A stretch of 64,000 bases of DNA from Williamsia sp. 1135 (lineage in GTDB: Bacteria > Actinomycetota > Actinomycetes > Mycobacteriales > Mycobacteriaceae), in contig NZ_MJEI01000094.1 in the NCBI RefSeq assembly GCF_002095395.1, positions 1 to 64,000 on the forward strand, given 5' to 3'. Shown one piece after another: positions 18,320-27,688 of the stretch. Each line of letters starts with the position of its first letter. The first letter of the stretch is position 1. The notes beneath the pieces are model-generated. The model worked only from the letters and a program-made list of their open reading frames with translations. It made no database searches and had not been told where the DNA came from. The position numbers were made by a program, and so were the translations under genes.

Positions 18320-19861
18320 GTGACCACAATGCGGACGATCGACAAAATCCTCGACACCGCCCTCGCAGAGCGCCCGGACGCCCCGGCCATCGAGGCCGTG
18401 TCCGGGATCTGGTCTTATGCAGAGCTCGATGATCAGGCCCGACGCGCTGCGGGCGCCCTGTGGTCGCTCGGTGTCCGGCCCGGCGATCGGGTGGCGGCCT
18501 GCCTGCCCAACGATCTGGGCATCGTCGCGGCTTTTCACGGCACCCAGCGGATCGGGGCGATCTGGGCCGGGATCGGCGAGGCGCTGGCCGCCGGCGAACA
18601 GGAGCAGGTACGCGAGCTGTGCGATCCGAAAGTGGTTCTCGCAGGGCCCAAGTGTCAGATCGACTCCGCGAGCGCGGTGGATCCTGAACGCTGGGCAGAC
18701 CTCCTGGCCCGCGACGAGTCGGCGCCACTTGTCGATGTCGACATCGATGCACCGGCCGGAATCGCTTTCACCAGTGGGACATCGGGGACGCCAAAGGCGG
18801 TCGTGCACAGTCAGCGCAACCTGTTGCTCCCGGGTGCGGTGCTCGGCGCCACCCGCGGCTGGGGTCCGGACCTGCGCAAGGGCGACAGCTTTCCGCTGAC
18901 CATCCTCAACCTCATGGTCTTGTCCACGCTGCTCACAGCTCAAGTCGGCGGCTGCAGCGTGATCATGAATCGACGCGATGTCGACGGCGTCACCGAATGG
19001 ATCTCGACTCGCAAGATCACCGTGTGGAACGGGGCGCCCGCGCAGCTCTACGACCTCGCCCGGCGCAGCAACGTCGATCTGTCGTCGCTGCGTGAGGTGT
19101 GGAGCGGCGGCGCCGACACCTCCGATGCGCTGCGCGACGAGTTCGCGCGAGCGCACGGCCTGGTCCCGAGGGCGACGTATGGACTCACCGAGGCCCCGAC
19201 CGTCGTGTCGATCGATCCGCCGGGACGGGACTGGCGGGCAGGCAGCAGTGGCCGGGTCCAGCCGCAGTACGACGTCGCGGCCTACGACGACGACGGCAAG
19301 CGGCTGCCGGCCGGCGAACTGGGCGAACTGCGGCTGACCGGAGCCACCGACGGACCATGGGCCGACGAATGGCGACCTCTGCTCGGCTACTGGGAGAACG
19401 GCGCTGTCCGGCAATGGGAATCAGGCCCGTTCGCCACCGGCGACGTCGGGACGGTCGACGCCGAGGGGTGGCTGACCGTCCTGGACCGCAAGAAGCTCGT
19501 CATCATCCGAGGCGGTGCCAACGTCTACCCGCTCGAGGTCGAGCGGGTCATCGCTGCCCACCCTGATGTGACCCGCGCGGCGGTTTATCCCGTCGCCGAC
19601 GACCGGCTGGGCCAGCGGGTGGCGGTGGCGCTCGAGAGCCCCGTTCCGCTCGATATCGCGGCTCTCGACGACCTGTGTCGTCGCGAACTGTCGCCCTACA
19701 AGGTCCCGGAGATCTGGGCACAGGTGGCGGAACTCCCTGTCAACGCCATGGGCAAGGTGCAGCGGCCTGGTCTCGCCGAATACGTTGATGCCCAACGTAT
19801 CGCGGACATCGAACAGGGAGCGGAGCGGAGCCCGACCATGATGCTGCGGGGCACCACGTGA
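18320..19861 (+). CDS. AMP-dependent acyl-CoA synthetase/ligase
   Basis: The 513-residue product is an ANL-superfamily ligase that adenylates a carboxylic acid and transfers it to CoA. Visible motifs are the P-loop FTSGTSGTPKAVVH, TYGLTEAP, the TGD motif in FATGDVGTVD and KKLVIIRGGANVYPLEVE. The C-terminal catalytic Lys is in VNAMGKVQR. I favour GTG at 18320 because the predicted start of transcription almost coincides with it (a leaderless message); ATG at 18329 is the alternative. It overlaps the next SDR gene by four bases. Its place beside the CoA-transferase operon suggests it activates a pathway acid. Confidence 0.88.
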   Translation: MTTMRTIDKILDTALAERPDAPAIEAVSGIWSYAELDDQARRAAGALWSLGVRPGDRVAACLPNDLGIVAAFHGTQRIGAIWAGIGEALAAGEQEQVRELCDPKVVLAGPKCQIDSASAVDPERWADLLARDESAPLVDVDIDAPAGIAFTSGTSGTPKAVVHSQRNLLLPGAVLGATRGWGPDLRKGDSFPLTILNLMVLSTLLTAQVGGCSVIMNRRDVDGVTEWISTRKITVWNGAPAQLYDLARRSNVDLSSLREVWSGGADTSDALRDEFARAHGLVPRATYGLTEAPTVVSIDPPGRDWRAGSSGRVQPQYDVAAYDDDGKRLPAGELGELRLTGATDGPWADEWRPLLGYWENGAVRQWESGPFATGDVGTVDAEGWLTVLDRKKLVIIRGGANVYPLEVERVIAAHPDVTRAAVYPVADDRLGQRVAVALESPVPLDIAALDDLCRRELSPYKVPEIWAQVAELPVNAMGKVQRPGLAEYVDAQRIADIEQGAERSPTMMLRGTT

Positions 19862-20619
19862 GCGGCACGGACATGTTCGACCTCGACGGCCGGGTCGCCG
19901 TGGTCACCGGCGCCTCGTCGGGACTCGGGGTGGCGATCGCGGAAGCCCTGGCGTCGGTGGGCGCTCGGGTCGCAGTGGTCGCTCGCCGCGCCGACAAACT
20001 CGCCGCCGTCGCGAAGCGCATCGGCGGAGTGGCCATCGCCCGAGACCTGTCAGATCTCGACCAGGCCGGTTCGGTGATTCCCGCAGTCGTCGACGCCCTC
20101 GGTCCACCGGAGATCCTCATCAACGCTGCCGGCAGCATGTTCACGGAGGAGAGGGCCGAGGCCGAACCGCGCGTCGCCATCGAGCAGACCCTGGGTCTCA
20201 ACCTCATCGCGCCATTCTTGCTCGCGCAGGCCGCATTTCCGCACATGGTCGAAGCCGGACGCGGCTCGATCGTGAACATCTCGTCGATCAGCGGACGCGT
20301 CGGAATTCCCGGTATCCCCCAAGCGTCGTACGCGGCGAGCAAGGCCGGCCTGTCCGGGCTCACCGCCGAGCTCGCGGTTCAGTGGGCGCGGCACTCGATC
20401 CGAGTGAACACCGTGGCACCCGGGTTCTTCCGGAGCGAGATCACCGGTCCGCTCTACGACAGCAGCAAGGCCGCCGAATACCTCAGGCGCAACACACCCC
20501 TGCCCAAAGAGGGTTCGGCACAGGACATCGTGGGCGCCGTGCTGTGGCTGGCGGGCGATGCGGGGAGCTATGTCACGGGCCAGACCATCGTCGTCGACGG
20601 GGGCTGGACGGCACGCTAG
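19858..20619 (+). CDS. Short-chain dehydrogenase/reductase
   Basis: A 253-residue classical SDR with VTGASSGLG, VVARRADK after strand 2 (basic residues that favour NADP), INAAGS, NISSISG, YAASK and the C-terminal YVTGQTIVVDGG. It begins with GTG overlapping the ligase stop (GTGA) and is the second and last gene of that short operon; a promoter/operator for the next unit starts within ten bases of its stop. Probably a ketone reductase or hydroxyacyl-CoA dehydrogenase. Confidence 0.85.
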   Translation: MSGTDMFDLDGRVAVVTGASSGLGVAIAEALASVGARVAVVARRADKLAAVAKRIGGVAIARDLSDLDQAGSVIPAVVDALGPPEILINAAGSMFTEERAEAEPRVAIEQTLGLNLIAPFLLAQAAFPHMVEAGRGSIVNISSISGRVGIPGIPQASYAASKAGLSGLTAELAVQWARHSIRVNTVAPGFFRSEITGPLYDSSKAAEYLRRNTPLPKEGSAQDIVGAVLWLAGDAGSYVTGQTIVVDGGWTAR

Positions 20620-20625
20620 CAAGTA

Positions 20626-20655
20626 TTGCAATCCTTGTGAGGATTGAAGTAATGT
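20626..20655 (+). promoter_or_regulatory. Promoter with perfect island operator (copy 3)
   Basis: The palindrome CAATCCTTGTGAGGATTG (20629-20646) has perfectly complementary 7-base arms and is the best copy in the window. It is embedded between TTGCAA (20626-20631, -35) and TAATGT (20650-20655, -10), 18 bases apart, so a bound protein would cover the promoter. The stretch from 20619 to 20655 agrees by eye at 31 of 37 positions with the minus-strand promoter at 29794-29830. It drives the AcuI-like gene and probably the MaoC-type and ligase genes after it. Confidence 0.7.
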
Positions 20656-20706
20656 CGGCCACACTGCGTGACCGACGTTTCGGCCCAGAAAGGAATGACT
20701 CTCACG

Positions 20707-21690
20707 ATGTTTTCTGCTGTTGTCATCGAGAAAGGCGAAGCGGGCCAATCGGTTGCGCTCGCGAGCCTCGACGAGGCCGACCTACCAGAGGGCGAGGTCG
20801 ACATCACCGTCGACTACTCCTCGCTCAACTACAAAGACGCACTTGCCATCACGGGTAGCTCCCCCGTGGTACGGAAGTTTCCGATGGTTCCCGGCATCGA
20901 CCTCGCCGGCACCATCACCCGCAGCGCGCACGCCGGCTGGTCCGAAGGTGATCGCGTGGTCCTCAACGGCTGGGGTGTCGGCGAAAGCCATTGGGGCGGT
21001 TTCGCTCAGCAGGCGCGACTCAAGGGCGACTGGCTCGTGCCCCTGCCCCCGGAGTTCACCACCCGCCAGGCCATGGCGATCGGCACCGCCGGGTACACCG
21101 CCAGCCTTTGCGTCGACGCCCTCCTGAACTTCGGAGTCCAACCCGACCAGGGCGAAATCCTGGTGACCGGTGCGACCGGCGGGGTCGGCAGCGTCGCCAT
21201 CGCACTGCTGAAGAAGGCCGGCTTCACCGTCGCTGCGTCCACCGGAAAGACCTCGGAGTCAGCTTATCTCGAGCAGCTCGGTGCGAGTTCCGTGGTCGAT
21301 CGCGCCGAACTCGCAGAGAAGGGCAAGGCGATGCAGAAGGAGCGCTGGGCAGGCGTCGTCGATTCTGTCGGCAGTCACACCCTGGCCAACGCCTGCGCGC
21401 AGACGAAGTACGGCGGCGCGGTCGCAGCCTGCGGTCTCGCCCAGGGAATGGACTTCCCGGCAACCGTCGCACCGTTCATCCTGCGTGGGGTCACCTTGCT
21501 CGGCATCGACAGCGTGATGGCTCCGCTCGAGAAGCGTCAGAGAGCATGGGAGCGGCTCGCCCGAGACCTCGATCCGAGTGCGATCGAGGCCATCGCCGAA
21601 GAGATCACGCTCGCAGAGTCCATCGATGCCGCAACCAGGCTCATCGAAGGCACGGTGCGTGGTCGCATCGTCATCGACGTCAACAGATAA
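20707..21690 (+). CDS. acuI: AcuI/YhdH-type NADPH-dependent acryloyl-CoA reductase-like MDR oxidoreductase
   Basis: A 327-residue zinc-free medium-chain reductase of the AcuI/YhdH family, which reduces acryloyl-CoA to propionyl-CoA with NADPH. Typical segments are [42 protein letters not shown] and the dinucleotide motif [10 protein letters not shown]. The ATG at 20707 gives the family's usual MFxA start and lies 12 bases after AGGA; ATG at 20695 is possible but too close to that site. The gene is the first after operator copy 3. In this setting the true substrate may be a larger 2-enoyl-CoA, so the symbol denotes family only. Confidence 0.8.
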   Translation: MFSAVVIEKGEAGQSVALASLDEADLPEGEVDITVDYSSLNYKDALAITGSSPVVRKFPMVPGIDLAGTITRSAHAGWSEGDRVVLNGWGVGESHWGGFAQQARLKGDWLVPLPPEFTTRQAMAIGTAGYTASLCVDALLNFGVQPDQGEILVTGATGGVGSVAIALLKKAGFTVAASTGKTSESAYLEQLGASSVVDRAELAEKGKAMQKERWAGVVDSVGSHTLANACAQTKYGGAVAACGLAQGMDFPATVAPFILRGVTLLGIDSVMAPLEKRQRAWERLARDLDPSAIEAIAEEITLAESIDAATRLIEGTVRGRIVIDVNR

Positions 21691-21702
21691 GCGGGAGAAC
21701 AC

Positions 21703-22897
21703 ATGACGACACACGCAACTGAACCGGACACCGTCGAACTCGACCTCTCCGATGTCGATCATCGAGTCGGCAAACCCATCGGCGGCGGGCAACTGTGGGA
21801 TCCGTGCAGCACCTCCGACATCCGGCGCTGGGCGATGGCCATGGACAATCCGAACCCCATGCACTGGGACGAGAGGTTCGCCCGAGAGTCCAAGTTCGGC
21901 GGTCTCATCGCCCCGCAATCCATCGCAGTGGCCCTGGACTACGGACACGGCGCGGCACCAGCGTGCGTGGGACACATCCCGAACAGTCACCTGATCTTCG
22001 GCGGCGAGGAGTGGTGGTTCTACGGCACCCCTGTCCGCCCGGGCGACAAACTGTTCCAGGAGCGTCGCTTTCACGACTACAAGGTCCGACACCAAGTTCG
22101 CCGGACCCACGATGTTCTCGCGCGGCGACACGACGCACAAGAATCAGCACGGAGCCCTCGTCGCCCGAGAGCGGTCGACCGCCATCCGGTACCTCTCGGC
22201 AGAGGCGAACAAGCGCGGCATGTACGACGACCAGATCGGCGCCACCAAGAAATGGACCGCCGACGAGCTCGCCGAGGTCGACAAGCTGCGGCACGCATGG
22301 CTGCTGTCGAACCGTCTCGGGATCTCGCCGCGTTTCGGCGAGGTCAAGATCGGCGACACCCTGCATCGCCGCGTCATCGGCCCGCACACCATCGCGAGTT
22401 TCACCACCGAGTACCGCGCGTTCCTGTTCAACATCTGGGGCACGTTCGAGTGGGTCGCCCCCGAAGGGGTGGAGGACCCGTGGGTCTACCAGGATCCCGG
22501 CTGGAGTGAGGGTTTCGGGTTCGACGAGGAAGGCGCGATGATCGACCCCCGCCTGCGCGACGGTCTCTATGTCGGGCCGTCACGCGGGCACATCGACGCA
22601 GACAAGGCCGGTGAGGTGGGCATGGCCCGGGCCTACGGTTACGGCGCGACCATGGGCGCCTGGTGCACCGACTACCTCGCGAACTGGGCGGGCCACGAAG
22701 GCATGGTCCGGCACACCAAGGCCGACTTCCGCGGCCCCGCCTTCGAAGGCGACGTCACGTACTTCGATGCCGAGGTCGTCGACAAGCAGGCCGACTCCGA
22801 GTGGGGCGTACCGCTCGTCCAGATCAAGGTCAAGCTCACCAGCCAGGACGGCACCACGCTGGTGACGTGCACCGCCGAGGTTGAACTGCCCGTCTAG
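21703..22897 (+). pseudogene. MaoC-type (hot-dog) acyl-CoA dehydratase, frameshifted
   Basis: The reconstructed protein of about 398 residues fits the long actinobacterial MaoC-like dehydratases with two hot-dog domains. The N-terminal half holds WAMAMDNPNPMHWDERFA and GGEEWWFYGTPVRPGD. The second half has FAGPTMFSRGDTTHKN, later YGYGATMGAWCTDYLANW, and ends LVTCTAEVELPV. The reading shifts at 22084-22087: GTCC stands where GTCTCC would give DYKVSDTKFAGPTMF, so two bases are missing. This is the only 2-bp lesion in the island. ATG at 21703 follows GCGGGAG 12 bases after the AcuI-like stop. It probably hydrates the enoyl-CoA made by the acyl-CoA dehydrogenases. Confidence 0.8.
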
Positions 22898-22933
22898 CCA
22901 CCACCCATCGAGCGGCACCTGAGAGGTCGAGTC

Positions 22934-24639
22934 ATGAGCACACCCACCGTTGATTCATCAGTGCGACCTCTGTCGATCGTGTCGGGTCCACCGCTCGACG
23001 AAGAGCCCGGGCTCGGCACGCTGACGATGCCCGGATTCCTCCGCGAGGTGACTGCGCTCTACGGCGAGCGCGAAGCGCTCGTCTTCCATACCGAGGACGG
23101 CGTCGTCCGCTGGACGTACGCCGAGCTGTGGGAGCGTGCGATCGAGGTCGCGCAGGCACTCAGGGCGGCCGGAATCGGCAAGGACGGCCGGGTGGGCGTG
23201 CTCATGACCAATCGCCCCGAATGGATCTCGGCAGTCTTCGGGACGTCACTGGCCGGAGGGGTCGCGGTCACCCTGAGCACCTTTTCCACACCGGCCGAAC
23301 TCGATCACCTCATCGGGGTATCCGAGATCTCGGTGCTGCTGTTCGACCGCCAGATCCTGAAAACCGACGTGGCCACCGTCCTTACCGAGCTCGAACCACA
23401 GCTCGCGTCGGTCTCCCCCGGCCAACTACGCTCCCTCGACTATCCGTTCCTGCGCCACCTCGCGATGGTCGGCGATGAAGAGAATGGGCCAAGCGGAATC
23501 GAGACCTGGGATACCTTCCTTGCCCGCGGCGCATCCGAACCGAGGGAGCTGATCGAGGCGACCGCGGCGACGACCAAACCCAGTGACACCGCCGTGCTCT
23601 TTTTCTCCTCCGGATCGACCAGCAAGCCGAAGGGCATTCTCAGCGCACATCGCGGAGTTGCCATCCAGCTGTGGCGGTTCCGGCAGCTGTACCATTTCGG
23701 ACCCGATGACAACATCCGCTGCTGGAGCGCCAACGGGTTCTTCTGGTCGGGTAATTTCGCGATGGCGCTGGGCAACACACTGTCCAGCGGCGGTTCCCTG
23801 GTGTTGCAGAAGACCTTCGATCCGGTCGAGGCACTCGATCTCATCGAAGCGGAGAAGGTCAACTTCCCGTTCGCCTGGCCGCATCAGTGGGCACAGTTCG
23901 AGTCCACTCCCAACTGGGGTACAGCCGACCTGAGCAGTCTGCGGTTCGTGGACCACCGCACGCCCGTGGCCCGCCACCCGTCCGTCACCGCGACTGGATA
24001 GAACCCGGATACGCCTACGGGAACACCGAGACCTTCACCATCTCATCGATTTTTCCGGCCAACACCACCGAGGAAGAAGCCGGCGGCAGCAGCGGCACAC
24101 CTCTTCCCGGCGTGACATTCAAAATTGTCGACTCGTTGACCGGTGACACCCTCCCGTTGGGCGAGCGCGGCGAGATCTGTGTCAAAGGCCCCACCCTGAT
24201 GCTCGGCTACCTCGGCACCCCGCTGAGTGAGACCGTCGACGACGAAGGATTCTTCCCCACCGGCGACGGCGGATACCTCGACGACGCGGGGCGGCTCTTC
24301 TGGGAAGGCCGCCTCACCGACATCATCAAGACCGGCGGCGCCAACGTTTCACCCCTCGAGGTCGACGAGGTACTCGTCTCCCACCCGGGCGTCAAAGTGA
24401 CTCGCACGGTGGGCCTTCCGCACGAGACCCTGGGCGAGATCGTGGTCGCCTGCATCGTGCCTCACGCCGACGCGAGTCTCGACGCCGACGGCATCCGCGC
24501 GTTCATGAAACAGAAGCTCGCCAGCTACAAGGTCCCGCGTGAGGTGCTCTTCTTCGACGACGAAGAAATCACCCTGACCGGCAGCGCGAAGATCAAGACC
24601 AGCGACGTCAAAGCCCTGGCAGCCCGACGATTGGCGTGA
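22934..24639 (+). pseudogene. AMP-dependent acyl-CoA synthetase, frameshifted
   Basis: The reconstructed ligase of about 568 residues has the ANL P-loop FFSSGSTSKPKGIL, the aromatic-rich NGFFWSGNFAMALG and, in the second frame, YAYGNTETFT, PTGDGGYLDDAGRLFWEGR, IIKTGGANVSPLEVDEV and the terminal SAKIKT lysine. Adding one G at 23992 (GCGAC to GCGGAC) restores VTADWIEPGYAYG and removes the TAG at 23999-24001. It is the last gene of the plus-strand unit starting at 20707 and converges on an acyl-CoA dehydrogenase eight bases away. It probably activates a carboxylic acid of the island substrate. Confidence 0.82.
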
Positions 24640-24646
24640 GCCCTCT

Positions 24647-25723
24647 TCAATACCTCATCGCCAACCTCTTACGATGTGCCGCAGGCGAACCGAAGAGTGA
24701 GCGGTTGAGGGTGGCCCGCTTGAAGTAGACGTGAATGCCGCTTTCCCACGTGTAGCCCATGCCTCCGTGCAGTTGCATTGCCTTGCCCGCGATGTCGACG
24801 GCCATGGCAGTGGTGAACGACTTCGCCATGGCGGCTGCGACACCGGCCTCGGCGTCGGGATCGGTGAGTGCCTTCACCGCCGCGGCGACAAGCGTCCGGG
24901 CGATCGTGATCTGGACGAGCATGTCTGCGCAGGCGTGCTTGACCGCTTGGAACGATCCGATCTTGCGGCCGAACTGTTCGCGGACGCCGACATAGGCGAC
25001 CGTGGCGTCCAGCATCGCTTCGCTCAGTCCGAGACTGTCGAGGGCGACAGTGACGGCTGCCCGGTCATACAGGCGCTGCAGTGAGTGTTCGGGGTCTGGA
25101 TTGAATCTCAGTACTGAATCAGGTGATACAAGCACATCGTCGCCGGCCACCCTGCCGAGAGATCGGGTCTTATCCACCACCGGCTGCCCTTCGACGTGCA
25201 GGCCGGTCGTATGCGCGCCCAGATCGACGATGACGGCGACTCCATCTCCACCGACCGCGGGAATGAGCAGCCGATCGGCCCCGGGCCCGTCCAGCACGAA
25301 ATCTGCTGCTCCACTCAAGGCCGGACCGTGTGTTGTGTCGATGAGCCGAAAGCTGTTCGCGAACAGACCTTCACCGGCCATCGCCACCACTGGCGCCCTG
25401 TCCCCGGAGGCGGTGGCAGCGAGTAGATCGTCACGCCGCGCGCTTGGTTCGAGCAGTCCGAGTGCTCCGACCGCGATGCCGGTGACTGCAGGATAGGGTC
25501 CGCGCGCCGCCGCCCGTCCGATCTCTCTCAGGATCACCGCCACCTCGGCGAACGTCGCGCCGGCGCCCCCGAGCGTCTCCGGTACCTCGAGTCCGGTCCA
25601 GCCGGATCGGATGATCAGGCTCCAGTCGACGTTTACCTCTCGTGGCGCGGAGGCGAGCAGATCACGGGCGACCGCGGTGAGTTCATCGTGGAGTTCGGCG
25701 AATTCGACGTGTGCAGTTGTCAT
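24647..25723 (-). CDS. Acyl-CoA dehydrogenase, short subunit of a probable heteromeric pair
   Basis: A 358-residue acyl-CoA dehydrogenase-fold protein. The flavin-side segment REQFGRKIGSFQAVKHACAD and the late HGGMGYTWESGIHVYFKRA are clear; the N-terminal half is divergent and lacks the usual FCLTEP-like strand. Short subunits of this kind pair with a longer partner in actinobacterial alpha2beta2 dehydrogenases (the FadE26-27 and FadE28-29 complexes of steroid side-chain oxidation), where the two genes are adjacent. The longer partner is directly upstream, joined by an ATGA overlap once its frameshift is corrected. The Glu of GYTWE is a candidate catalytic base; this is inference. Confidence 0.82.
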   Translation of the reverse strand: MTTAHVEFAELHDELTAVARDLLASAPREVNVDWSLIIRSGWTGLEVPETLGGAGATFAEVAVILREIGRAAARGPYPAVTGIAVGALGLLEPSARRDDLLAATASGDRAPVVAMAGEGLFANSFRLIDTTHGPALSGAADFVLDGPGADRLLIPAVGGDGVAVIVDLGAHTTGLHVEGQPVVDKTRSLGRVAGDDVLVSPDSVLRFNPDPEHSLQRLYDRAAVTVALDSLGLSEAMLDATVAYVGVREQFGRKIGSFQAVKHACADMLVQITIARTLVAAAVKALTDPDAEAGVAAAMAKSFTTAMAVDIAGKAMQLHGGMGYTWESGIHVYFKRATLNRSLFGSPAAHRKRLAMRY

Positions 25724-26909
25724 TTCGCCACCTGGGGTTCGCGGGGAAGCCGAGGCCTCGCTCCCCGATGATGGTGCGCTGGATCTCGCTGGTCCCGCCG
25801 GGGATCGTCCATTCCCAGGATCCGATGAAGTCGAGCACCCAGCTTCCCGACTCCCATCCGCTCGACATCGGCTTGCGCAGCGCGGTCTGACCGGCGACAC
25901 CCGCCACGTCTGCGCCGAAGTCGGTCATGCGCTGGAGAAGTTCGCTGTAGTACAGCTTCACGATCGACGCATCGGCCGGGCCGGGGTTGCCGTCGGCGAC
26001 GAACGCCGCACAGAGCGCACGCAGCCCGGTGAGCTCGGTCTCCAGGCAGGCGAGTCGATCTGCGACCGCCGCGTCGTCGAGCGGCCGTGTCCCGTCAGTC
26101 CCGACTCGTCCACACAGGTCGACGAGCCAGGGAAACCCCGCGTGGCCCAGACGTTCCGCCAACTCGAGCATGGTCATCCCCCGTTCGGCGCCGAGCGTCT
26201 CCTGAGCGACCCGCCACCCTTCGTTCTCCGGTCCCACCAGGTTCTCGGCCGGGATCACCACATCGCTGAGGAAGATCTCGCAGAAGTGGGATTCGCCGGT
26301 GGCCTGCCGGATCGGCCGGACCTCGACGCCGGGGGTACGCATGTCCATCAGGAAGTACGAGATGCCGCGGCGTTTGGGGGCGTCGGGGTCGGTGCGGGCG
26401 AGCAGCAGACACCAGTCGGCGTGTGCTGCCCCACTGGCCCAGAGCTTTTGACCGTTGACCACGTACGTCTCGCCGACCTTGCGGGCAGAGGTGGAGAGCG
26501 CTGCCATGTCGGAGCCGGCACCGGGCTCGGAGAACCCCTGGCACCAGATCTCGCCGTCGCCGATCGCAGGCAGATGACGGCGGCGCTGCTCGTCGGTACC
26601 GGCAGCGAGCAGGGTGGACGCCGCGTGATGGATCGACACGAACGGCAGGACCAGGCGGGGTGCGTCGTGGGCGGCCAATTCCTGGTACAGCACAATCTGA
26701 TCGGCGACCGACATACCCCCGCCCCACTCCTCCGGCCAATGCGGTACGGCATAGCCGGCCGCGTGGAGTTCGGCGAACCACTCCTTCTGAAAAGCCACAA
26801 AGGTCTCATCACCGACGCCGGTCTGCTCGCTCCGCCAGTTGGTGGGTACGTGCGCCGCGCACCAGTCGCGGACCTCGGTGCGGAAGTCCTGCCGGTCCGG
26901 CGCCGTCAT
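25720..26909 (-). pseudogene. Acyl-CoA dehydrogenase, long subunit; single-base lesion at its 3' end
   Basis: About 395 residues with complete acyl-CoA dehydrogenase signatures: WPEEWGGGMSVADQ, CQGFSEPGAGSD, VVNGQKLWASGA, QTALRKPMS and IPGGTSEIQRTIIGERGLG. As written the frame runs to 25683 and overlaps the next gene by 41 bases with an untypical tail. One more C in the CCCC run (plus strand GGGG at 25743-25746) gives GFPREPQVAK and a TGA that overlaps the next ATG, matching every other junction in this operon. The lesion would change only the last residues, so the enzyme may work either way. It probably forms a complex with the 358-residue subunit. Confidence 0.85.
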
Positions 26910-27688
26910 CGACTGGCCACCGTGCGACCCAGCGCCAGCAGCTTGTCCCGGTGCTCTGCCGATTGCATGGTCGCGACCTCTGCGGCGAAACCGGCTTGCA
27001 GGGGGCCCGACAACGCTTGCGAGAGATGCATGTTGACAATGCGTTTGGTGCTCCGCAGCGCCTCGGACGGTTGCGCGGCGAACCGTCCGGCCAAGGCGTG
27101 GGCGGAAGGCAACAGCTCGTCAGGTGCGGTGGTGCGCGTGGCGAGACCGAGTTCGACGGCCATCGCCGCCGAAATCTTGTCACCGGTGTAAAGGTATTCG
27201 CGGGACCGCAGGATGGGTGTCAACAGCGGCCAGAAGGCCGCTCCGCCGTCACCGGCGACGAGTCCGACGGCCACATGCGGATCGGCGAAATGCGCCTTCT
27301 CCGACATCAACACGACGTCGCACAACACCGCCATACTGCAGCCCAACCCAACCGCCGGACCGTTGACGGCAGCGATGACCGGCAGCGGGAACCGCAGCAT
27401 CTCGTCGATGATCTCCGCGCCCTCTCGCACGCTCTCGTCCCGCGCGACGGGGTCGTCGAGGAACGAGGTGATCCAGTTCAGGTCACCGCCAGCGCTGAAG
27501 GCCCGGCCGGCACCGGTGAGGACGACCACGGCTGCACCCCGGTCGGCAGCGAGTTGGCGCCAGACGTTGGCGAGTGCCCAGTGCAAGTCCTTGTTGACCG
27601 CGTTGAGGTCGTCGGGCCGGTTGATCACCACGGTACGAATCGGCCCGTCGGACTGGACGATCAGCTCGGGTGGCAGGTCGTACGTCAC
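26906..27688 (-). CDS. Enoyl-CoA hydratase/isomerase (crotonase family)
   Basis: A 260-residue crotonase-family protein with TGAGRAFSAGGDLNW and AAVNGPAVGLGCSMAVLCD for the oxyanion hole and FADPHVAVGLVAGDGGAAFWP, where the first catalytic Glu position reads H/V but GDGG keeps an acidic residue. GTG at 27688 overlaps the preceding stop (GTGA); the open frame upstream belongs to the neighbouring gene's other frame. Its own stop overlaps the ATG of the long dehydrogenase subunit. It lies between two dehydrogenase pairs and probably hydrates the enoyl-CoA they make. Confidence 0.85.
   Translation of the reverse strand: MTYDLPPELIVQSDGPIRTVVINRPDDLNAVNKDLHWALANVWRQLAADRGAAVVVLTGAGRAFSAGGDLNWITSFLDDPVARDESVREGAEIIDEMLRFPLPVIAAVNGPAVGLGCSMAVLCDVVLMSEKAHFADPHVAVGLVAGDGGAAFWPLLTPILRSREYLYTGDKISAAMAVELGLATRTTAPDELLPSAHALAGRFAAQPSEALRSTKRIVNMHLSQALSGPLQAGFAAEVATMQSAEHRDKLLALGRTVASR

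Noticed and set aside
25683-25723. 41-base overlap between two acyl-CoA dehydrogenase genes
   Set aside because: It is an artefact of the missing C at the GGGG of 25743-25746. With that base restored the stop overlaps the next ATG by four bases, like the other junctions in the operon.
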